Positions 1-8,482 of a stretch of 64,000 nt of DNA are shown piece after piece. Position numbers and translations under genes: made by a program. The notes under the pieces are model-generated. The model had not been told where the DNA came from and did not search any database. It was given only the letters and a program-made list of their open reading frames with translations. Source of the DNA: Sinomicrobium weinanense (lineage in GTDB: Bacteria > Bacteroidota > Bacteroidia > Flavobacteriales > Flavobacteriaceae); contig NZ_JAHKRR010000003.1 of assembly GCF_018863395.1 (NCBI RefSeq), positions 372,001 through 436,000 of the forward strand. Reading direction: 5' to 3'. Numbering within the stretch: position 1 is the first letter of the stretch; each line of letters begins with the position of its first letter.

Positions 1-1541
1 CCAGGATCTTCGACAATACCTTAACGTACAACAGGCGCCTGGACCAACACAGTATAAATGCCGTTGTCGGGGCTTCTTACACACAAAACAAGAGTAATTC
101 CCAAACGATCAGAGCTACTGATTTCCCGGACGATTTTGTCATGGTAACACCAGGATCTGCTTCCAGTCAGACCCTTGAAAGCGGGGGGACCATAAGCGGG
201 CTTTCTTCCTATTTTGTCAGGGCCAATTATAATTTCGACGATATTTATTACCTGACCTTTACCGGCCGGGCCGATAAATCGACCAAGTTCGGCCCGGAGA
301 ACAGATGGGGCTATTTTCCTTCGGGAGCCATAGCCTGGCGAATATCGAGGATGCCCTTTATAGAAAACGCCGGTTCCGTAGACGATATTAAACTGAGGGC
401 TTCCTACGGAAAGACCGGTTCGGCCAACTTCTCCGATTTTCAGTACGACACTTTCTTCAAGTCCGGAAGTTTTTACGATAATCACAATGGGGTGGTATCC
501 AATACCATTCCCAACCCGGACATCAAATGGGAAACCACCAACCAGTTAGACATAGCGGTAGACTATTCCCTGTTTGACAGAAGGGTCAACGGCAGCTTAG
601 GTTATTTTAACAAAAAGACATCAGACCAGATCCTGTCCAGGGATGTTACCCTCGAAACTGGCGGAAGCAGCCAGTTTGCCAACATAGGTGACTTTCAGAA
701 TAAGGGCTTCGAGTTTCAGCTCAGTGTGGATATATTCCGGGAAAGCAGGTTTCAGTGGACCTCGGAAATTAACCTGTCCAGCATAAGCAGTAAAGTGTTA
801 AAACTGAACGGAGGCTACTACCGCAACCTAACGGAAGGAGAATCCGTAAGCTACTTTTCGGGATACCGGGTAGAAGGTATTTTCCGGACACAGGATGAAA
901 TAGACCGCCTGAACACGGCCTCTCCCACAGACGTATATCAATCCGGGCAGACCGCGCCGGGCGATTTTAAATACAGCGACGTTAACGGGGACGGATTTAT
1001 AGGTACGGATGATATTGATGTTATCGGCAATGCAGAACCCGATTTCTTCGGTGGATGGAATAACATTATAAGGTTCGGTAACCTGGAATTATCCACGCTG
1101 TTCAATTTTAGTGTGGGGAATTACCTGTTCAACGCCAATAAAAGGGATTTGTTGATCTTCAATAACTACGGATACAATTATTCCGACGACATCGTAAATG
1201 CCTGGAACGCAGACAATGCAAACAGCAGTGTTCCGAGATTAGTGGCCGGAGACCCCAATAACAACAGGCGGGACTCGGATTTCTTTATCGAGAACGCCTC
1301 TTTCTTTAAGTTAAAGAACATTCACCTGACCTATAAATTCGATCCGGGAGTACTGAAAAAGCTCTTTATACAAAAAGCCAGTATTTCCCTGTCTGCCAGT
1401 AATGTTTTTGTGATCACTTCTTACAGCGGCCTGGACCCCGAGGTAAATTACAATGCTGCGAATAATTTCAGCCAGGGATATGACAGTGCTGCCTACCCGA
1501 TAGTAAGGACATTTACATTAGGGCTCAACTTAAACTTATAA
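1..1541 (+). CDS. SusC/RagA-family TonB-dependent receptor, 3' part only
   Basis: The reading frame is open from the window edge (frame starting at base 3), so the 5' part of the gene lies outside. What is visible is the C-terminal half of the outer-membrane beta-barrel, rich in alternating aromatic strands and ending in the usual short aromatic/Leu terminus (LGLNLNL). A segment with DVNGDGFIGTDDID looks like the calcium-binding-type loop common in SusC proteins. A SusD-like gene follows after 5 bases, which is the standard SusC-SusD arrangement for uptake of glycans or peptides across the outer membrane. The first ATG in the window (141) is internal and is not the true start. Substrate cannot be told from this part. 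Confidence 0.93.
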   Translation, partial: RIFDNTLTYNRRLDQHSINAVVGASYTQNKSNSQTIRATDFPDDFVMVTPGSASSQTLESGGTISGLSSYFVRANYNFDDIYYLTFTGRADKSTKFGPENRWGYFPSGAIAWRISRMPFIENAGSVDDIKLRASYGKTGSANFSDFQYDTFFKSGSFYDNHNGVVSNTIPNPDIKWETTNQLDIAVDYSLFDRRVNGSLGYFNKKTSDQILSRDVTLETGGSSQFANIGDFQNKGFEFQLSVDIFRESRFQWTSEINLSSISSKVLKLNGGYYRNLTEGESVSYFSGYRVEGIFRTQDEIDRLNTASPTDVYQSGQTAPGDFKYSDVNGDGFIGTDDIDVIGNAEPDFFGGWNNIIRFGNLELSTLFNFSVGNYLFNANKRDLLIFNNYGYNYSDDIVNAWNADNANSSVPRLVAGDPNNNRRDSDFFIENASFFKLKNIHLTYKFDPGVLKKLFIQKASISLSASNVFVITSYSGLDPEVNYNAANNFSQGYDSAAYPIVRTFTLGLNLNL

Positions 1542-1546
1542 TTACT

Positions 1547-2932
1547 ATGAGAACAATTAAAAACACCATATACCGCCTATCCGCAGCCGCTACCCTATCA
1601 CTGCTCTTTGCTTCATGTGAAATCACCGATGTTACGGATGTAGAACCGGTATACCAGGTTTCCGAAGACAAGGTGATCACCAATATAGAACAGGCACAAA
1701 CGGCCCTGTACGGAGTTTATGGCACCCTGGTTTCAGGCGCGGAATACATCAGTTATATGCCTGCCCTGACCTCCATGATGGGAACCACGATGCAGCCCGG
1801 GAGCTTTGGTGGCGGCGCGGAAAATGCATTTTTTATAAATGAGGTCACCCCGGACAATTATTATCTGGAATTTATATATACCAAAATGTATTTTCTCATC
1901 AACAATGCAAACCATGTGATCTCCAAGACAGAAATGCTGAATACGAACGATCCGCGAAAAAAGGAGATCATTGCAGAAGCCAGGTTTTTAAGGGCGCAGT
2001 CTCATTTTTATCTCTTGCGCTTATGGGGCGAATTTTTTGATGAAAGTTCAGCATACGGTATTGTTATCAAAAAAGAACCCATAAGCAATGCGGCCCCCCA
2101 GGCCCGTGCCACCGTAGCAGAATCGTATGCGTCTATCATAGAAGACCTCGACTATACCATAGCCAATGCACCGGCCTTTACAAATACTTTTTACGCCTCG
2201 AACCTGGCGGCCAGGGCGCTAAAGAGTAAAGTACTGTTATATAAAAAGGATTATGCAGCAGCAGCCGCACTTGCCTCCGAGGTCATTCAGTCCGGTGAAA
2301 GGCAACTGGAAGAACATTTCGGGGATATTTTTACCAAAAAGATCGAGGACCCCTATGAAGTGATCTTTCAAACACCTTTTGACGACCTGAACAACAGGAA
2401 CAACAAGGCTTTTATGTTCAGGAGCTATTTCGGCCTGTCTGACGATTATGTTTCCCTGATGGAAACGGATGCCCGTTACGAAGCAGCTGTCGCTTTTACG
2501 GAATCGGGAAGTGCACGCAACAACAAATTCAACAATTCGGTCTATAACGGGACCCCACTTACGGCAGACACCGAATATTTTATAAGGCTCGATGAAATTT
2601 ACCTGATCTATGCCGAGGCCGTTCTCCGGGGCAATGATAATCTCAATGAAGCAAAAGAAGCCCTGAACGTTATCCGGGAACGCAGCAAAAACCCATTGAA
2701 CACCATTACGGAAAAAAACGAACTCCTGGAAGCCATCCGGGCCGAAAAGGTCCTGGAACTGGGAGCGGAAAGCGGTGAAGAATGGTTTGACCTGGTTCGG
2801 TATCACAAGGAGGGCGACATCGATATCAACAGTTTCAAAGAACTCTCTTCCGAAACCAGGTTAATCCTTCCCTTCCCTGTACAGACCGTAGAATTATCGG
2901 AAGGGATCATAAAACAAAACCAAGGATATTAA
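1547..2932 (+). CDS. SusD/RagB-family outer-membrane lipoprotein
   Basis: A 461-residue protein with a lipoprotein signal ending at the lipobox LLFASC (Cys about residue 24), followed by the alpha-helical TPR-like fold typical of SusD. The stretch EIIAEARFLRAQSHFYLLR and the C-terminal segment with ELGAESGEEWFDLVRY are family signatures. It should sit on the cell surface as the lid of the SusC channel encoded just upstream and bind the substrate. The gene is 5 bases from the receptor and 4 bases from a thioredoxin-fold lipoprotein, so the four genes 1-5815 may form one unit, although a 299-base gap precedes the last one. The substrate is unknown. Confidence 0.93.
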   Translation: MRTIKNTIYRLSAAATLSLLFASCEITDVTDVEPVYQVSEDKVITNIEQAQTALYGVYGTLVSGAEYISYMPALTSMMGTTMQPGSFGGGAENAFFINEVTPDNYYLEFIYTKMYFLINNANHVISKTEMLNTNDPRKKEIIAEARFLRAQSHFYLLRLWGEFFDESSAYGIVIKKEPISNAAPQARATVAESYASIIEDLDYTIANAPAFTNTFYASNLAARALKSKVLLYKKDYAAAAALASEVIQSGERQLEEHFGDIFTKKIEDPYEVIFQTPFDDLNNRNNKAFMFRSYFGLSDDYVSLMETDARYEAAVAFTESGSARNNKFNNSVYNGTPLTADTEYFIRLDEIYLIYAEAVLRGNDNLNEAKEALNVIRERSKNPLNTITEKNELLEAIRAEKVLELGAESGEEWFDLVRYHKEGDIDINSFKELSSETRLILPFPVQTVELSEGIIKQNQGY

Positions 2933-2936
2933 TACC

Positions 2937-4139
2937 ATGAACATGAAAAAAATATATGTATATCTCTGCCTGAGCCTCTTTATACTATCCTGTAAGGAAG
3001 AAAAAAAGAAAGACCATACCGAAATCCACTTTACCGAAGGCTCATTTGAAGATATTCTCGCCCGGGGAAAACAGGAAGAAAAGCTCATATTCATAGATTG
3101 TTATACCTCCTGGTGCGCTCCCTGTAAATGGATGGAGAAGAATGTCTTTGTCAAAAAGTCCGTATATGATTTTTACAACGAATCCTTTATCAATTACAAG
3201 ATCGATATGGAAAAAGGCGAAGGTCCGGAACTGGCCAGGCGGTATCAGGTAAATTCATTCCCTACCTACCTGTTCCTGAACGGCGATGGCGAACTTGTGC
3301 ACCTCGCAAAATCCAAAATGGAAGCCGATAAGTTTATAAACGAAGGAAAAAAGGCTATGGACCCGGAACAGGCCTTCGGAACCCTTACCCGGAAATACCT
3401 CGACAATGAAATGAACAATGAACAAATGGCCCGTTATGCCATTCAGCTCAACAAATTAAGGGATCCCAGGGCCGGGGATGTACGTGATAAGCTGCTGAAA
3501 AAAGTGGACAGCGCATGGCTGAAGTCTGAATACGGCTGGAAACTGACCGAAAGTTTTGTTTACGACGACCAATCCGAATTGTTCCATTTTATGGATTCGC
3601 ACAAAGAATACTTTATGGACCGTTTCGGAAAAGATGCCGTATATGAGGTCTACCAACGTGCCCTGCAAAGAAAACTGTACCAATCCTCAAAAGAGAACAA
3701 TGCAGAACAATTCTTTGAACAACTCGATTCGTTAAAAACACTCACCTCCAACCCCAGGGACATTGCAATCCTCCATTGCCAGTTCTACCTGAACAATGTT
3801 GATGAAGAGAAATTTATAAGCACTTCTGACGATTACCTGAAAAACCATTTACAGGACGACGAGGAAACCATTGCCTTCATAGCCCGGTCGGCTTATAACT
3901 ACCGGAAGGAAAACCCGAAAATACTGAACCAGGCTGCGCATCTTATAGAAATAGCCTATGAAATGGCACCTGACAATTACGGTATTGTAAGCACCTATGC
4001 CCAGATCCTGGGACATGCCGGACAAAAGGAAAAGGCCCTGGCCGCCGCCCGGAAGGCCGTTAAAATAGCTGATACCATCAGCAGCAAGATCAAAAAACTG
4101 GCCGAAAAAAACTTAAAGGAAATCCAGGAATCAAACTGA
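2937..4139 (+). CDS. thioredoxin-fold lipoprotein with CAPC motif and helical C-terminal region
   Basis: The 400-residue product has a lipoprotein signal (LFILSC, Cys19) and an N-terminal thioredoxin-like domain with the redox pair C60-A-P-C63 in a TSWCAPCKW context and the cis-proline region NSFPTYLF. Residues after about 150 are predicted helical and resemble tandem repeats; no second catalytic domain was recognised. It should act in the periplasm or at the outer membrane as a thiol-disulfide oxidoreductase. It follows the SusD-like gene by 4 bases, so it is probably cotranscribed. An alternative ATG lies at 2943. Function beyond the redox fold is inference. Confidence 0.85.
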   Translation: MNMKKIYVYLCLSLFILSCKEEKKKDHTEIHFTEGSFEDILARGKQEEKLIFIDCYTSWCAPCKWMEKNVFVKKSVYDFYNESFINYKIDMEKGEGPELARRYQVNSFPTYLFLNGDGELVHLAKSKMEADKFINEGKKAMDPEQAFGTLTRKYLDNEMNNEQMARYAIQLNKLRDPRAGDVRDKLLKKVDSAWLKSEYGWKLTESFVYDDQSELFHFMDSHKEYFMDRFGKDAVYEVYQRALQRKLYQSSKENNAEQFFEQLDSLKTLTSNPRDIAILHCQFYLNNVDEEKFISTSDDYLKNHLQDDEETIAFIARSAYNYRKENPKILNQAAHLIEIAYEMAPDNYGIVSTYAQILGHAGQKEKALAAARKAVKIADTISSKIKKLAEKNLKEIQESN

Positions 4140-4438
4140 CCTTTAACCGCATCCCCGGAAACTTTTAATTGGTAAGCCACCTCCCTTAACCCCAATGTCA
4201 TTTAGTTAAGGACACGGATAATAAATGTATCAACCCTTCGGGGTTTAGAATCTCTTTAATGCCTTTGGTTCTATAAAAATGCAGCCTTTCAGGCTTTTTT
4301 AATCCTGAAGGGATGACAGAATTATAGAATCAGGAACGGTAAGACAATATATAAACCCCGAAGGGGTGGTATAATTTGCTAAACCAAATAACATTGCCCT
4401 TAACCCGGAGGTAGTATACCTCAAAACACTTTATCATC
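4140..4438. other. intergenic spacer holding a near-palindromic repeat unit
   Basis: This 299-base gap splits the thioredoxin-fold gene from the TlpA-like gene. It holds no credible ORF. Most of its middle is taken by the inverted-repeat unit annotated separately at 4232-4367. The bases just before 4439 do not show a clear TAnnTTTG box, so it is unclear whether the next gene has its own promoter. Confidence 0.6.
4232..4367. repeat. near-palindromic intergenic repeat (136 bp)
   Basis: The outer arms are AACCCTTCGGGGTTTA (4232-4247) and TAAACCCCGAAGGGGT (4352-4367), complementary over 15 of 16 positions with one missing C. Inner arms around 4284-4295 and 4301-4312 (CCTTTCAGG against CCTGAAGGG) and the TTCTATAA/TTATAGAA pair (about 4269-4277 and 4321-4330) continue the symmetry towards a centre near 4298. 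RNA or single-stranded DNA from it would fold into a long imperfect hairpin. It looks like a mobile or REP-type repeat rather than a gene. Confidence 0.7.
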
Positions 4439-5815
4439 ATGAAAAAAAGCATATTCATATATGCCGCCGTAATCCTTCTGGCAGGCGCTTGCAAACAAAA
4501 CGAAACGAGAAACTATACTGTGCTTTCGGGTAAAATCGAAAATCCCGTATCGAATCAACTTTTAATTTCGGGGCAGGATTTCTTCAGGGATACTATTGCT
4601 GTCCGTGATGACGGAACGTTCAGGGATACCCTGTACCTTTCGCCCGGTTCCTTCTTATTGTCGCACGGTAAAATATTCTGGAGGTCGTACCTCGAAAGCG
4701 GTTACGATTTAGCAATGGCATTCAACACTTCCGATCTTAACGGCACCCTTTCCTATACCGGGACCGGAAGCGGAGAAAACGCCTATATTTTTTCAAAATT
4801 TAAAATGCTACGTTCCATTATGGACAAAAAGCAACAGGCATTTAAAGCAGATGAAAGCACTTTTAAAACCATAACGAACAGGCAAAAGGAAGCCCTGGAA
4901 CACCATCTCAACACTTTTGGGGGGATCTCTGAGGGATTCAAGTCTAAAGAGACCCGGAACATCGCCTACGGGTACCTGGCCGACCTGACCCGGTATGAGA
5001 CCATGCACCGACGGTTAACGGACAATGAAGGATTCAGCATTTCGGCTGACTTTCTGGACGAGCTGGACCAGGTTATCTACAACAGTGGTATAGATTTTCT
5101 GTTTTCCGGAAATTACAGGAGGTTGACAGAGCGGCATTTCGAAAAAACGGCGCGTGAGATTGCGCAGAATGAAGGTGTGGAAGAGGACATTGCCTATTTA
5201 AAAAGCATATCCGGGATAGAAAACGATACGATAAGGAACAGCCTGGCCTACGAACATGCCAGGTTCGGGATTACCTATACCAACGACCTGGATACGTATT
5301 ACGAACTGTTTTCAACGATCTCCAATGATACGGAACACAGGAAAGAGGTAAACCGTAGTTATGAAGTATTGGCTAAAGTAGCCAAAGGCCGGCCGTCGCC
5401 ACGATTTGAAGAATATCTGAATTTTGACGGCTCCAACACCTCATTAGAGGACCTGAAAGGCGCCTATCTCTATATCGATGTATGGGCCACCTGGTGCGGA
5501 CCGTGCAGGAAGGAGATCCCCTATTTAAAACAACTGGAAAAGAAATATCACGGCAGGAATGTCAAATTTGTCAGCATATCCATCGATAAACAATCAGACA
5601 AGGATAAGTGGAAAGAAATGATCCTGGAAAAAGAACTGGGAGGAACACAGTTACTGGCCGACAAGGACTGGGAATCCGATTTTGTAAAAAACTACATGAT
5701 AAAAGGGATCCCCAGGTTTATTTTACTGGATCCGGAGGGAAATATTTTAGATCCCAATGCGCCTGTTCCTTCTTCTGGAAAGCTGGAAGCTATCTTTAAT
5801 AACCTGGATATATAG
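4439..5815 (+). CDS. TlpA-like thiol-disulfide oxidoreductase lipoprotein with N-terminal DUF4369-like domain
   Basis: A 458-residue lipoprotein (lipobox LAGACK, Cys18). Residues about 25-330 resemble the DUF4369-type beta-rich plus helical region found in Bacteroidota TlpA homologues. The C-terminal thioredoxin domain carries C353-G-P-C356 (WATWCGPCRKE) and the cis-Pro loop KGIPRF. It should reduce or isomerise disulfides in the periplasm. Such proteins often accompany SusC/SusD pairs in Flavobacteriaceae. It is the last gene on the plus strand before a bidirectional terminator. Confidence 0.88.
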   Translation: MKKSIFIYAAVILLAGACKQNETRNYTVLSGKIENPVSNQLLISGQDFFRDTIAVRDDGTFRDTLYLSPGSFLLSHGKIFWRSYLESGYDLAMAFNTSDLNGTLSYTGTGSGENAYIFSKFKMLRSIMDKKQQAFKADESTFKTITNRQKEALEHHLNTFGGISEGFKSKETRNIAYGYLADLTRYETMHRRLTDNEGFSISADFLDELDQVIYNSGIDFLFSGNYRRLTERHFEKTAREIAQNEGVEEDIAYLKSISGIENDTIRNSLAYEHARFGITYTNDLDTYYELFSTISNDTEHRKEVNRSYEVLAKVAKGRPSPRFEEYLNFDGSNTSLEDLKGAYLYIDVWATWCGPCRKEIPYLKQLEKKYHGRNVKFVSISIDKQSDKDKWKEMILEKELGGTQLLADKDWESDFVKNYMIKGIPRFILLDPEGNILDPNAPVPSSGKLEAIFNNLDI

Positions 5816-5896
5816 GTAAAACGGAAGACCTCCTTATAAGGCCTTTATTCTGATGTTGAAAAACGTGAAAAAAATATGATCCTTGTTTAAGATTTT

Positions 5897-5963
5897 AAAA
5901 AGGCTCCCCTCTTGAGATGAAGGCCTGTACCGAGCTTGTCGAAGTAGGAGGAGCCCTTTTTTC
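5897..5963. terminator. bidirectional terminator enclosing a REP-like unit
   Basis: GGCTCC (5902-5907) pairs with GGAGCC (5950-5955), extended by A4-5 against T6 with one bulge, giving T-rich ends in both directions. It lies between convergent genes ending at 5815 and 5971. The large loop contains CCGAGCTTGTCGAAGTAGG (about 5929-5948), a member of the dispersed CTTCGACAAGCTCGG family. Confidence 0.6.
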
Positions 5964-5970
5964 TTATCCG

Positions 5971-7383
5971 CTATTCACGTTCATTGGGAAGGGATGTTGA
6001 TACATCGATTCCCGCCTTCCGGATAGCCCCGAACCCTCCGGAAACATCCGCAAAGTTATGGATGCCCCGGCTCTTTAATATGGAGGCTGCAATCATTGAC
6101 CTGTAACCTCCTGCACAATGGAGGTAGAATTTTTCGGTTTCCGGGAACTCATCCAGATGATCGTTTATAAAATCGAGCGGAGTCAGGTGTGCTCCGTGTA
6201 CGTGCCCTGTTTCGAACTCTGTTTCTTTTCGTACATCAAAAACAGGGGCAGTTGTTGTTTTGAGCTGTTCTTTCAATGCTTCGGCAGAAACGGAATTTAC
6301 CGTATCGTATTCCCAGCCTTCTTCTTTCCACGATTCGAAACCGCCTTTCAGGTATCCCAGGGTGTTATCAAAACCGACCCGGGAAAGCCTTGTCACCGTT
6401 TCTTCTTCCCTTCCCTCGGGGGTGACCAGCAGGATTGACTGGGCCGTATCCATGATAAGCGCACCTACCCAGGGGGCAAAGCTGCCCTCAATACCGATAA
6501 ATATGGAACGGGGAATGTGTCCTTTTTCAAACTCGGACTGATGGCGTACGTCCAGCACCACAGCTCCCGTTTTATTGGCCAGCGTTTCAAATTCTGACGG
6601 GGACAGTGGCCTGGCCCCGCGTTCCAGCACCTCATCGATATCGTCATAGCCTTCCCTGTTCATTTTTACATTATGCGGAAAATACTGTGGCGGCGGCAGA
6701 AGGCCTTCGGTAACTTCTTTGATAAATTCTTCCCGGGTCATGTCGGTTCGGAGTGCATAGTTCATCTTTTTCTGGTTTCCCAGGGTATCCACGGTCTCTT
6801 TCATCATGTTCTTGCCACATGCCGAACCTGCCCCGTGACCGGGATATACGATGACATTGTCTTCCAGCGGCATTATTTTTTTACGGAGACTGTCAAATAG
6901 CTTTCCGGCAAGCTCTTCCTGAGTGAGATGTGTTGCTTTCTGTGCCAGATCGGGCCGGCCTACATCACCGAGGAACAGGGTGTCACCGCTGAATATGGCA
7001 TGGTCTTTCCCATCTTTGTCCCGAAGGAGGTAGGTGGTGCTTTCCATGGTATGCCCTGGTGTATGCAATGCCACAATAGAGGCCTCTCCGAGTGGAAATT
7101 CCTGTCCGTCTTCGGCAATCACAACATCAAAACCCGGATTGGCCGTCGGCCCGTAAATGATCGGGGCTCCTGTTTCTTTGGAAAGGGTGAGATGCCCACT
7201 CACAAAATCGGCATGGAAATGGGTTTCAAAGATATATTTGATCTCAGCGCCGTCCTTTTTTGCCTTTTCCACATAGGGTAGCACCTCCCTCAGCGGATCT
7301 ATGATCGCTACCTCGCCATTGCTCTCTATGTAGTAAGCACCCTGGGCAAGGCATCCGGTATATATCTGTTCTACTTTCATCAC
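5971..7383 (-). CDS. MBL-fold persulfide dioxygenase-like / rhodanese fusion (CstB/Blh-like)
   Basis: The 470-residue protein starts with a metallo-beta-lactamase domain carrying T54-H-F-H57-A-D59 and H64, a second metal-site segment HTPGHTMES and a GDTLFLGDVGRPD segment. This is the ETHE1/persulfide dioxygenase type. Two rhodanese domains follow: the first (about 270-355) lacks the catalytic cysteine (LLVTPEGREE at the loop), while the second has HCAGGYRS with Cys423. The layout matches CstB-type fusions, which oxidise low-molecular-weight persulfides to sulfite or thiosulfate. The next gene upstream encodes a TauE/SafE permease, and a Crp/Fnr regulator is close, so a sulfide or persulfide detoxification role is likely. 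Substrate is inference from family and context. Confidence 0.88.
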   Translation of the reverse strand: MMKVEQIYTGCLAQGAYYIESNGEVAIIDPLREVLPYVEKAKKDGAEIKYIFETHFHADFVSGHLTLSKETGAPIIYGPTANPGFDVVIAEDGQEFPLGEASIVALHTPGHTMESTTYLLRDKDGKDHAIFSGDTLFLGDVGRPDLAQKATHLTQEELAGKLFDSLRKKIMPLEDNVIVYPGHGAGSACGKNMMKETVDTLGNQKKMNYALRTDMTREEFIKEVTEGLLPPPQYFPHNVKMNREGYDDIDEVLERGARPLSPSEFETLANKTGAVVLDVRHQSEFEKGHIPRSIFIGIEGSFAPWVGALIMDTAQSILLVTPEGREEETVTRLSRVGFDNTLGYLKGGFESWKEEGWEYDTVNSVSAEALKEQLKTTTAPVFDVRKETEFETGHVHGAHLTPLDFINDHLDEFPETEKFYLHCAGGYRSMIAASILKSRGIHNFADVSGGFGAIRKAGIDVSTSLPNERE

Positions 7384-7499
7384 TATAAAATTTAATGCTT
7401 ATTAAAATAATACACGAACCGGGCCAAAATACGGCCTTAGCATGTTGAATCGGGTTAAATTTTCCGATTTCGGTTTACCGCTGTCACCTTGTCACTTGC

Positions 7500-8300
7500 C
7501 TACATATTCATAAATTCCCTGACCAGGATATAGACTCCCATCAGCAGTACAAACCATCCAAAACCTCTTTTTAGTTTTTTACCATCGGCCTTGTTGGAAA
7601 GGTAGCTGCCTGCAAAGATCCCGAGAACAGCTATTCCTGAGAACGACAGCAATAACTTCCAGTCTATGTCCAGCACCTCTACGTCTCCGGCAAATCCGAT
7701 AAGGGAATTGATCGATATGATAAGCAGGGAGGTAGCCACTGCTTTTTTCATAGGAAGCCGGGCAAAAAGCACCAGGGCGGGAATGATGAGAAAACCGCCA
7801 CCCGCTCCTACAAAACCGGCCACGACCCCAACCAGTATTCCTTCCAGAAACAGGATGTGATAGTGATACTCGGAAACATTGGTTATAACATTTTTTTTCT
7901 TGTTCCGCAGCATGGATATCGAGGTAACGAGCATGACCACGGCAAAAAAGACCATGATAACGTGATCTTTGGTGATATTGATATTCCCTGCCGAAAACAG
8001 ATCTTCCGGAATAGCGGGCACAATAAACCTCCGCATTACATAAACCACTACAAAAGCAGGAAAAGCAAACACAAAAGCTGTTTTTACCTGTACCAGCTTT
8101 TTACGCATATTGACAAAAGCCCCTACCAGTGAGGATATCCCCACGACAAACAGGGAATACCCGGTAGCCGTAACGGGGTTAATTCCCAGCAGGTATACCA
8201 GTACAGGAACTGTAAGGATAGAGCCCCCTCCTCCTATAAGCCCCAGTACTATACCTATAACAAACGCTCCGATAAAACCCGATACCTGGAGTATATCCAT
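7500..8300 (-). CDS. TauE/SafE-family sulfite/organosulfonate exporter-like permease
   Basis: About 266 residues with seven or eight hydrophobic segments and the family's N-terminal signature GLIGGGGSILTVPVLVYL, repeated in degenerate form near residue 160 (GFVGAGGGFLIIPALV). An in-frame GTG at 8309 would add three residues, but the ATG at 8300 gives the usual MDI..GFIGA start and is preferred. It should sit in the inner membrane and export sulfite or a related sulfur anion made by the MBL-rhodanese enzyme 116 bases downstream. A TACTTTTG -7 box and a palindrome resembling a Crp/Fnr site lie just upstream. Confidence 0.87.
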   Translation of the reverse strand: MDILQVSGFIGAFVIGIVLGLIGGGGSILTVPVLVYLLGINPVTATGYSLFVVGISSLVGAFVNMRKKLVQVKTAFVFAFPAFVVVYVMRRFIVPAIPEDLFSAGNINITKDHVIMVFFAVVMLVTSISMLRNKKKNVITNVSEYHYHILFLEGILVGVVAGFVGAGGGFLIIPALVLFARLPMKKAVATSLLIISINSLIGFAGDVEVLDIDWKLLLSFSGIAVLGIFAGSYLSNKADGKKLKRGFGWFVLLMGVYILVREFMNM

Positions 8301-8322
8301 ATACTGCACTTACAATTCGGTA

Positions 8323-8330
8323 CAAAAGTA
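8323..8330 (-). promoter_or_regulatory. -7 promoter box of the TauE/MBL-rhodanese unit
   Basis: On the minus strand this reads TACTTTTG, a perfect match to the Bacteroidota -7 consensus TAnnTTTG, about 23 bases before the ATG at 8300. No good -33 TTTG at 19-21 bases is seen, which fits an activator-dependent promoter. Confidence 0.5.
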
Positions 8331-8352
8331 GGGGATTCCGGGTAAGTAATAG

Positions 8353-8366
8353 GTAACAAAGGTTAC
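8353..8366. promoter_or_regulatory. candidate Crp/Fnr operator, GTAAC-N4-GTTAC
   Basis: GTAAC-AAAG-GTTAC is a perfect two-fold palindrome with the 5-4-5 spacing seen in Crp/Fnr-type sites. Its centre lies about 43 bases upstream of the start site expected from the TACTTTTG box, close to the position used by class II Crp/Fnr activators. It sits between the crp/fnr-like gene and the TauE gene. Binding is inferred. Confidence 0.5.
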
Positions 8367-8370
8367 ATGC

Positions 8371-8412
8371 TTCGGCTCCCTTCGACCCAGCTCAGGGACC
8401 GCCGCTCAGCAA
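8371..8412. repeat. REP-like sequence (TTCGACCCAGCTCAGGGACC variant)
   Basis: The segment around 8381-8400 is a variant of the TTCGACnnnGCTCnG family of intergenic repeats also seen near 5929, 21421 and 61601. It lies between the Crp/Fnr gene and the TauE promoter. No coding potential was seen. Confidence 0.45.
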
Positions 8413-8482
8413 CCCGGCAATTGATAAAATGGCATATCGATTACTGGTTATCGATTGCTACATGTACTGTATTGGCCAGGGT

